Below, one piece after another: positions 56,608-64,000 of a stretch of 64,000 nucleotides of DNA. The first letter of the stretch is position 1, and each line of letters opens with the position of its first letter. The notes beneath the pieces were generated by a model. The model ran no database searches. It had not been told where the DNA came from and saw nothing but the letters and a program-made list of their open reading frames with translations. Origin of the DNA: Paramacrobiotus metropolitanus (lineage: Eukaryota > Tardigrada > Eutardigrada > Parachela > Macrobiotidae); NCBI RefSeq assembly GCF_019649055.1, contig NW_026570408.1, positions 1 through 64,000 on the forward strand, in the 5' to 3' direction. The position numbers and the translations under genes were made by a program.

Positions 56608-58319
56608 TATATCTATCTGAATAATCAGGTACGGCTCCTTGTGACTGAGATTGATAAAAGTAGCTCTCGCCTTTGGCGGTTCAGACAAATACATTTGCAG
56701 AAAACAGTTCTGCGGAGGGAAATCTGTATATATATGCAAATCTTTAATGACCTTTTAATTTTATTACGCGCAATAGTGAATGGCTACGGTTTACTAATTA
56801 ATTTATTTACCTTCCTTGAGCGTAACTATGCATTACCCACTATTTACAGTACCAGTAATCTTCTTATATTTACTTTTCCCTGCTATTTACGGTCGGTTTC
56901 CCGGTTTATCTACGTTTTACTCAATTAGTAAGAAGCGAAATTGGCTTACTACAATTACGTTCATTAAATAAAACGACACTAATATAATGCATGCAGTTTC
57001 CCTCGATAAAAGGTAATCGCGATACTTTGCGATCGCTACTGGCACGAAATTGGAAAACAGCTAATTCAAAATATATGTACTACACAAGAGATTTATCATG
57101 CTGCCTTGTGATTAATATACAGTGCTGTCTTATTTGTCGGGGGATATAAATCATATAATTAATCGCGCATTAGTTACGGCGATCTATGGACACTTGTCTG
57201 CAAACAGATTAAACAACAATTAAATAGCGGCACGCCATGCGGACGGACCACGATCTGTCAAGGCACCCATCGTTCGTCGCAGTAACGGCGAATGACGGTC
57301 AGTCGGTTAGCAGTTACTGTAGCACAAGCAAATCATTCCGACCGTAAGTTGCTTTTGGTGGTGAATAGCATTAGTAGTGTATCATATTGTTACACTCGTG
57401 TCACAGCGGTTTACCAACAACAACTGTCTTGGCGGCAGCTTGATCCATGAACGATGGCGCAAAATTTTGTTAAGAGAAACAGTCGGAATTGGGCGTGCCG
57501 TAGCATACAATAAGTGCTGCGTTGTATCGTTGTATCATGCACAGTTGTTCTGGTGAAAATAAATATAATACATGGTAAATATTATTATAATTTTTTAACA
57601 TGCGAAGCTGTACTATAGGTAGTTAATACTTGAAATGGAAACGACGCACTGTTTTGCAACTGTTCTAGTTTTGCATTTTTCTAGTACAGCATTAGGGTAT
57701 AACGTAAATAATCATTCTTTTACTTTTTATTACAAGCACTTGGCTTGAAACATTGTGGCAACTCGCCCAATGAACACTATTTTCTCTTTTTTTGGCATGA
57801 ATTTTATTAATTTCATAAGGGAAGAAAATGCTAAGCGCGAGATTCGGGTAAAAGTACCACACAGTCACTGTCACGGAAATACGCATAGTAAAATAACTTA
57901 AATGCTTAAATTTACTCGTGCTGTGTATAAAATCATTGGGCTTAATTTCTGAATTTTGTTTAGATTATTCTCTAAACTTTCAGTGATGAAGATTATGAAG
58001 TGATACAGTCTTGCTGGTTAATTATTATTCCACTTTGTTCGAAGCCAGAAAAACAATGAAGTTACTTTACAATGACCTATTTGTTGACCATATATTTGCT
58101 CCACTTCCGTAGAACGTGCAGAATTACACATCTAGGCTCCAATCACTAAAATACCAAGAAATATGACATGCATTTTTCAAAAGCGAGATTTTCTTATTTG
58201 CAAGGGCGTTATGGTTGTAGGCTTGCTCCGCCTTGCCGCTGCAGTAACGAACGTTCCTTGACATCACGTTGTCAATTCGCAGAGCGAGCGCCCGCAGTGA
58301 TAACCCGAAAGGATTGCAG
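56608..58319. other. long intergenic region, nothing recognised
   Basis: No gene recognised in 1.7 kb of AT-rich sequence. The right end holds the promoter of the next gene. Confidence 0.35.
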
Positions 58320-58327
58320 TATAAAAG
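58320..58327 (+). promoter_or_regulatory. TATA box of lipocalin L6
   Basis: TATAAAAG lies 85 bp upstream of the ATG at 58405. In-frame ATGs at about 58337-58342 and 58362 lie very near the expected transcription start, so 58405 is preferred. Confidence 0.55.
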
Positions 58328-58404
58328 TGTTCCGTCATGGCATGGCATTTAGGCTGCGACCAATGTTTACCTCGATCTTTGGTGAGTTTACTTTACCGGT
58401 GAAG

Positions 58405-59762
58405 ATGGTATTTTTAGTCGTGGTTTTTGTTGTATCGGTTGGGATGGTTAGCGGCCAGACCCAGTACAGTACATCGTCCAATCAACAGACGACGACATCA
58501 TCCAATCTGCAGACCACCACCCCGCCCACCAACCAATCGTCAACCTGTGTCCCCAGTTTACCCACGGGATACGCGTTTGACACACCAGCAGTAAGTAGCC
58601 AGAATCAATGGTCACTTGTAACTGTAAGGGTTAGTTTTTGTGATTGGTAAATTAGTGTGGCGATGGAAGTGAAAGTCGATAGATCAGGATGAAAATACAA
58701 TTATAATTATTTTTGAGATTTTCTGGTTTTTAAACTTCGGCTTAAGAAGTCACCACCTGTTATCAAGTGTGTTTAGACAATCTCAAAGTTTAAACGCCGC
58801 AGATAAATGGTGCTATCCTTCGTCAAAATGTTCTGAGTCTTTTGACCGCCGATACAAATAATGGCACGAAAGCGCTATTTAATTGTTACTGCATGACGTG
58901 CTGTCAATTAGATAAAACAAACTATTGGTAATAGTTCGTTATTGCGTCCTAAATCTGATGATTGATTAGCGCCAAGATGCCGCCGTCATAACAATTTTTA
59001 ATGCGATGCGGTTCGTTAATGATCGGGTGATGAGCAAATGATCAAATTGCAGCAAAACGGCATCTGGTATCAGTACATGTACGGCCCCGCCGGTCCCAAC
59101 CTGCACGATCTCGTCAATTGCATGGAACTGGATCGCGGGATTGGCTGGGTGTACAACTCTAATAACGGCGCATACATGCAGGCCACCGCCGCCGTCTGCC
59201 GGTTTGACGCGGCCCCTCACGACTGCTGGGGCGGTTACGTTATGCAGAACACCACGTGTGACGGGTACTGCTACGGTTTAACCCGGCTCAGTCCCAACCT
59301 GGGCGCTGGTGATGGACGTAAGCGATTTGATATTCTCCACATTCGGCACCGATGGTGTTGTTAGTTTATAATTTTTATGCAGTGTCCAAGCATTGGTTTT
59401 TCAAGCTGTACTTGGAACCTAATTTCTTCTATCTGCGCGCCGGATGTTTTGATCCGGACAACTTCCTGGATGGGAGCATTTGCAAGCAGCCGGGGATGTC
59501 GGTATGGACTCGCAAGATGCCTAAGGATATCACACCGTTGGAGGACGCCATTATCCGTGATGCCATCGATGACCGGTTCCAGTTTATGTGTGTGTCATCC
59601 AAAGACATGATCTACAATAAGTGGCTCTACGACCTCCCGGCGTGCGATTTCCCCGGAAGACCGCAAAAGTACTTGGAAGATCAGCGCTATGCCGAAGAGC
59701 ATCTTGTTAGTAAATGTGCGAACAAGCACGGTTCATCGTGTGCACCCGCTTCGTTTTATTGA
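58405..59762 (+). CDS. diverged secreted lipocalin-like protein L6, 3 exons
   Basis: Exons 58405-58590, 59053-59317 and 59383-59762 join in frame to 276 residues. The signal peptide MVFLVVVFVVSVGMVSGQ is followed by a Thr/Ser/Gln-rich linker, probably O-glycosylated, not found in L1-L5. Exon 2 opens QNGIWYQYMYG, a GxW motif at the same splice junction as in L1-L5. Intron 1 is phase 0 and intron 2 phase 1, the same architecture. The remainder differs: WVYNSNNGAYMQATAAVCRF, WFFKLYLEPNFFYLRAGC and a Cys-rich C-terminus (DLPACDFPG, KCANKHGSSC). Function unknown beyond the inferred barrel fold. AATAAA at 59890. It converges on the minus-strand membrane gene. Confidence 0.78.
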
Positions 59763-59989
59763 GTTTGTTCTCTTCGCAAGCATTTTTTTCTTGCTCATTG
59801 CCCTGGAACTAATCAAATTGTCTGCATTGTACATATAGATCGCTATTGGTCGATTTGAAAAAAAAACAAGAATAATCCGTTTAACCGTTAATAAAAGCGG
59901 GAAATACTAAAAACATAGTTGCCTCGAACTGTGAATAAATAATCGTTAAAAAAGATCTGTAACAACAAAAGTCAAAACCTATCACGCAT

Positions 59990-61072
59990 TCATGGCCAAT
60001 AAAACGGGCCGCGAAATTGTGACAACGTCTGCCTTGGCATCGGATCATCGGTTCGTTCACCTTCACTTGACGCTGTTGCGTCAGTATAACTTGGCGGGCT
60101 ATCCGCGGTACACTGCGTGATGGCTATCGTGTAGGGCGGCGGCATATCATCGCTATGACTGCTTGCCGAAACCGGTACGACGGCGTGTGTTGCACGACTC
60201 GTTTTCAAGACCACCAACGCTTTGGTAATTAAGCCAAACTGCCCCGCAACGTACAATAAACAGAACAGAAAACTGCAAAATGAAAGTCGGTCGTCGCCCA
60301 AGGGCGGCAAGCAGCTGGTGACAACGGAGGCCAGAGCCAACCCGGCACCTGCGGCCAACAGTATGATAAAGACGCAGAAAAAGTTCAATCCGGGTTCCCC
60401 AGTCACCGGTGGTGCCGTGCGCTCGGTGTTAGGGAATTTCGGCGGAACGGTGAAGCCCCTCAACCAGCAGGCGGCAAACCCAACAATCCCCGTCAGGATC
60501 GACCAGGATGTGAGGAGGATCAGGGCCAGTATGACGGGCTGGCCGGCGGCTGTCGAAATTAAAGCAATTATCTTATCTACTGTATATGAAATCTGATATA
60601 CTCAGGAACACTATGAAACACATCGTGCAATTTGGGACACTATTTTGGTTACGCGTTACAGTAGATCGCTAAACCAACAGATCAACTGACCCAAATTTTA
60701 ATCATAAAGCCGGTGAATATTTTCGTTGTACGATCCAACCGGCTTTTCGCCCAGAAAACCGTCTTTTGCGCTTTACGTAGGTGTTGTACTATTTCACATG
60801 ACCCTCCATACGAGAATCACTTGGTTATACTTCAGTCTTAATATGGGGACACATTATTTGTCTTAATTAGGTGGGTAAAGAAGTTGAGAAGAAGACGCAA
60901 CGCTTTTTCTAGTGAAACAGTATTATTCTGACAACAATATAACTGGCCTACCGATCAGCACGAATATGTGAAGAAGATTGATCACAGAAATAGCCAGTTG
61001 TGGGATAGCAAAATTTCCAGCGATCCGATAGTATGAAAATCCAAGCGCAGCGCTAGCGGTTGTGGTCAGCAT
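59990..61072 (-). CDS. four-pass membrane protein with C-terminal PPxY motifs, 2 exons
   Basis: Exons 61072-60952 and 60549-59990 join in frame to 226 residues; the 402-bp intron is GT-AG, phase 1. Hydrophobic segments lie at about residues 22-42, 47-69, 96-119 and 129-155, with a short loop containing FTVPPKFPNTERTAPP between the second and third. The C-terminal tail has two WW-domain-binding motifs, PPPY (177-180) and PPSY (192-195). PPxY motifs usually recruit NEDD4-type ubiquitin ligases for sorting to lysosomes, and a four-pass protein with such a tail recalls LAPTM-type endolysosomal proteins. Without cysteine/loop signatures that identity is only a suggestion. The splice model depends on frame and consensus only. 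Confidence 0.6.
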
Positions 61073-61725
61073 GTTGTGTTCGCTCGAAACAATTGTGACT
61101 GGTATTAGCAAAGTTTAGTAAGAAACGCGCGATAATCGGTGCTGCGACGTGTTAATTATAGATAGAAGATGTTGGAATTGCAGGTACGTGCCGAACTGTC
61201 TTAACTGCAAGTCCAACTGGGTGTTTTATACCCAAAATGGTACTTGCAACGAGAGTTTTAGCTGCACCTTTTGGCTGCCATTTCTTGCGCAAACCGGGAC
61301 TTTTGCGGTTTTGTTTGACGTTGATAAGGGGCAAAACTGCCTGTTTTAGCCGAAAGAGTAACCCGCCAGAAAATCAGATAAATCGTTGGTGGTTGTCAGT
61401 GGCGCTGAGTGACTCAGCATCGCCTGCACATACAGAGCCTGAGTGTACAGTAATGCCGATAAAATCATAATGCCGATAAAATCTCCCTTTTCCGATCCAG
61501 ATCTAGCAGCTTGTTACAGCAAGAAATGTCGTGTATTCGCGTCAGATCATTTGAACTGATGTTCTTTTGTGGTTTTAACGTACTTTTCCATTATCAAAAT
61601 GCGTCTCAAAATGAGTCGCAAGTGACGCGACTGGAGATTGAAACAGCGGTAATCTTTTGTTTCCTTTCTCAAACATTTTTCATTATTTCGTGAAAAACCG
61701 ACTGTTTCGAATGATCTTCCCGCAG
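61073..61725. other. intergenic, nothing confident
   Basis: A plus-strand open frame at 61149-61349 is cysteine-rich but has no ATG start, signal or paralogue here. No gene is called. Confidence 0.3.
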
Positions 61726-62310
61726 TCCGACCTGTAACGATCCTATTTGCTGTACGGGGCGGCCGGCATCTGGGTTGGCCTATATTAAGAATCTCAACGG
61801 TGGCATGGGCAAACGAGGCGAATTACTGCAACGAACGTCCCCTGTCTTACGCTAATTTCTTCTCGTTTGCATCTTTAACAGTTTGTGCTGTTTTTAAGAG
61901 GGTGGTTGTTTTTATGAGAGTTGTTATTGTACCCGTGGACACTGACTGCATAAGATGGAAGGCTGCAAACGTTACGTCAAGTCTGCATGATCACTTTCTA
62001 AAGAGTCCAGTTTCACAAGGCACAGTATTCACCGCCGCAAGACTTCCAAGACTCGGACACTCTCCTGAACGGGAGCTTCTGCAGGCAGCCTGTTGAGTGG
62101 TGACTCTTCAAGACCCTGTTGACCTCTCAAGGATTTCACACCACTGAAACACGTTCTAAGGTGACCGGCTCCAGTTTATGTGTCATCCAGTGTTTATGTG
62201 CTTACGATTTAAATAACTGGGTCTGTGACCGGCATGGTATTTTCTGGGAAGGTCGCAAAAGCATCTGAACGATCAGCAACGCTGTGCCTGAGAGCTTCTA
62301 GTCAATCAAT
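61726..62310 (+). pseudogene. decayed copy of lipocalin L6
   Basis: CTGTACGGGGCGGCCGG (about 61750) resembles L6 exon 2. Further on, GACACTCTCCTGAACGGGAGCTTCTGCAGGCAGCC, CAAGGATTTCACACC, GTGACCGGCTCCAGTTTATGTGTCATCCAG, CTGTGACCGGCATG, GGTCGCAAAAG and GATCAGCAACGCTGTGCC follow L6 exon 3 in order, with many indels and stops. It is a tandem duplicate of L6 that has lost its frame. Confidence 0.7.
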
Positions 62311-62544
62311 GCGCTTAATTTGTCCTCCTGCTTTATTTTACTGAGTCCATTACGCAAACAACCGTTTTCCCACCTATTCATAAGCAATCAAGTTGCACAG
62401 GGACTTCTACAAGTGTCTGTAGTGGGGTGTAAGCCTATAACCGCAGATTAAAATTCAAAGCGTTGCACAGCAAAAAACATGGCCGCATAGAACTTGAATA
62501 AATAGTTGTTAGAACTGAGAAAACACTAATTTTGTGATTTCTTA
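62311..62544. other. intergenic, nothing recognised
   Basis: No feature recognised. Confidence 0.3.
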
Positions 62545-63092
62545 CACGGGCATGAAAACCGTTTGTGCGCGCAACATCCGGTTCGGGATTTATGGTTGTT
62601 AGAAAATTCCAAAAAGTTGGAATTCATTCAGGTGTGCCAAAAGTCTCATTATTAGCTGATCTCTTTTGTATTTTGCAAATGCACATAAGTGACATAACCA
62701 CGAAAACCGTTTTTTTAGCATGTTCTTTAAATTTTAAAATGAATTTCAAAAATTTTAAAATTCATTTTAAAATTCGAAAAAATTCATGGAAGTCTGGATT
62801 CATGTAAGAACGATCTTCATGGTTATGTGAATTTACGTGCAAAATTTGAAAGGGATCGGTCCATAATGAGACTTTTGGTACACCTGAATGCATTTAAACT
62901 TTTTGGGATTTCTTTACCCTCCTAAATCCGCATCCAGATGTTACGCGCGAAAACGGAATTCACGCCTATGTATACAAATCATTTTGAAACACGGTGTCAA
63001 AAAGCAACTCTTAAAAGTGCAACTGCGCGAAAGCGAAGATTCCCGTCAATGTACACGAATTTAGTGCTATGTACCTAGCCAAAATCCCTTAG
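62545..63092. repeat. foldback element, copy at 63 kb
   Basis: Begins within the left arm (GGGCATGAAAACCGTTTGTGCGCGCAACATCCGG), crosses the AT-rich centre near 62730-62775 and has a full right arm ending CTATGTACCTAGCCAAAATCCCTTA. It is closer to copy 1 than to the 37-kb copy. The left tip is missing. Confidence 0.72.
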
Positions 63093-63179
63093 TACAGAGT
63101 ACTTCTTTTTTGTATTCTGTATTAAAGAAATCAGAGCTCAAACTATTCAGCCGGAAACGTCTCAGAAGAATGCTGGGTT

Positions 63180-63561
63180 ATGCTAAATGTCATAGTGATG
63201 TCGGTGGAGCCGCTTTATTTTTGGTACCCTGTTGCCGCTCAGATCGAAATAATGCGGATATTTGTGAGCATGCGAAACTATCACCAAAGTTCTGCTTCAC
63301 CTTCCAATGTACAACTGTTCACCGTAGTAACAGCTTATTGGTGGAAAACTTTGTCGATGTTTGTACGCCCAGGTTCGCATGGGGAAATATGTGCCGATTC
63401 TCAACATGATTATCACCAGTATGTTTCTTTTTTCTGGATTTCTGGCGGAGCTGGAGGACGGCCGAAGTTATTTGCGTGCGCATAAAAGAATTTTTTTACC
63501 ACTGATGATCATGGAAACGATGAATTTTATCATTGGTTGGTTCGGCCAACGGGAGGTGTAG
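63180..63561 (+). CDS. possible partial multi-pass membrane protein
   Basis: A frame from about 63180 is hydrophobic and ATG-initiated, and a second frame ending at 63561 begins after a plausible acceptor (CGCCCAG|GTTCGCATG) and encodes MGKYVPILNMIITSMFLFSG and FLPLMIMETMNFIIGWFG, two likely membrane helices. No domain is recognised and the exon chain is not resolved. The gene may be broken or may extend with exons I cannot place. Confidence 0.22.
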
Positions 63562-64000
63562 CACCTGGAATACGTAATACTGGAAATGTGGCGTCAACAA
63601 AGGAAAAAGAATTTCGTAACACGCACTGATCCGCAATGACAGAACCAGTACGGACAGCTCAAACGGACTCTTTACTTTTGTAATTCGATGTTTTTCGCGT
63701 TCGAAGCACTTTTTCCATATAATTTTACCTATAGAACACGACTGCATTAATATCCCGTATAGTGGGCTTTTGCAGGAGGCTTAACGTTTAGTACAACCGG
63801 TGTGTGGCTTTAACATCCGACTCAGTAACGACCCCAGAATTAGTTTGGGGTCAAAGTTACCTGTCAAACCATCATCTCATACAACTCTTTGCCCAACTAC
63901 GATACATCGTTAATGTGCGGTTTCAGTTTTAAAGAACAATGAAAGAGTGACTAGTGTAAGTCGAACAACTTACCGGCACCCTAGGTTACTGATCTTTATA
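63562..64000. other. intergenic to window end
   Basis: No feature recognised. Confidence 0.3.

Noticed and set aside
61149-61349. Cysteine-rich plus-strand frame resembling a small secreted protein
   Set aside because: No ATG start, no signal sequence and no paralogue or splice partner nearby.
1-64000. tRNA, rRNA, CRISPR, bacterial operons or phage genes
   Set aside because: None was recognised by eye. Short tRNA genes could be missed, and a covariance-model scan would settle that.

Overview
This window looks like nuclear DNA from a small invertebrate animal, probably a panarthropod (a tardigrade would fit, but I cannot prove it). The reasons are: genes split by short GT-AG introns, TATA boxes about 50-155 bp upstream of start codons, chitin-binding cuticle/matrix proteins, single-copy animal housekeeping genes, and many retroelement and foldback-repeat fragments. 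Nothing bacterial is seen: no operons, rRNA, tRNA or CRISPR arrays were recognised.

Layout. 0-6.6 kb: no confident gene; a degenerate TTCGGCC repeat and a foldback repeat. 6.7-9.7 kb: a seven-exon mitochondrial dicarboxylate carrier (SLC25A10 type). 11.0-12.4 kb: a three-exon haem transporter of the HRG1/SLC48A1 family. 14.3-15.2 kb: an unrecognised small secreted protein. 16.2-18.6 kb: a secreted protein with one chitin-binding domain between Gly/Tyr/Asn/Ser-rich tracts. 20.1-21.9 kb: a six-exon PGAM5-like histidine phosphatase with an N-terminal hydrophobic segment. 22.4-26 kb: a nearly identical 338-bp repeat pair and a retroelement C-terminal module.

28-62 kb is dominated by two multicopy secreted families. 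One is a lipocalin family: four related loci at 28-48 kb (two intact, two each with one in-frame stop in exon 2), a fifth intact copy at 55 kb, a diverged sixth at 58 kb and a decayed seventh near 62 kb, sharing intron positions and phases. The other is a two-exon family of tiny cysteine-rich, knottin-like peptides: three intact copies (one on the minus strand) and two relics. A second chitin-binding gene lies at 39 kb.

The most complete mobile element is a 1,105-bp gag-only LTR retrotransposon at 43.3-44.4 kb. It has 111-bp LTRs differing by one base, a 5-bp target duplication, a candidate primer site and a polypurine tract, and sits 150 bp upstream of one lipocalin start codon. At 60-61 kb a minus-strand gene encodes a four-pass membrane protein with two C-terminal PPxY motifs.

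Taken together, the window combines a few conserved metabolic/transport genes with a fast-evolving array of secreted proteins (lipocalins, cysteine-rich peptides, chitin-binding proteins) expanded by local duplication and littered with mobile DNA. Exon coordinates were derived by hand from reading frames, splice consensus and conservation between paralogues; every multi-exon model reported as intact keeps frame through all junctions.
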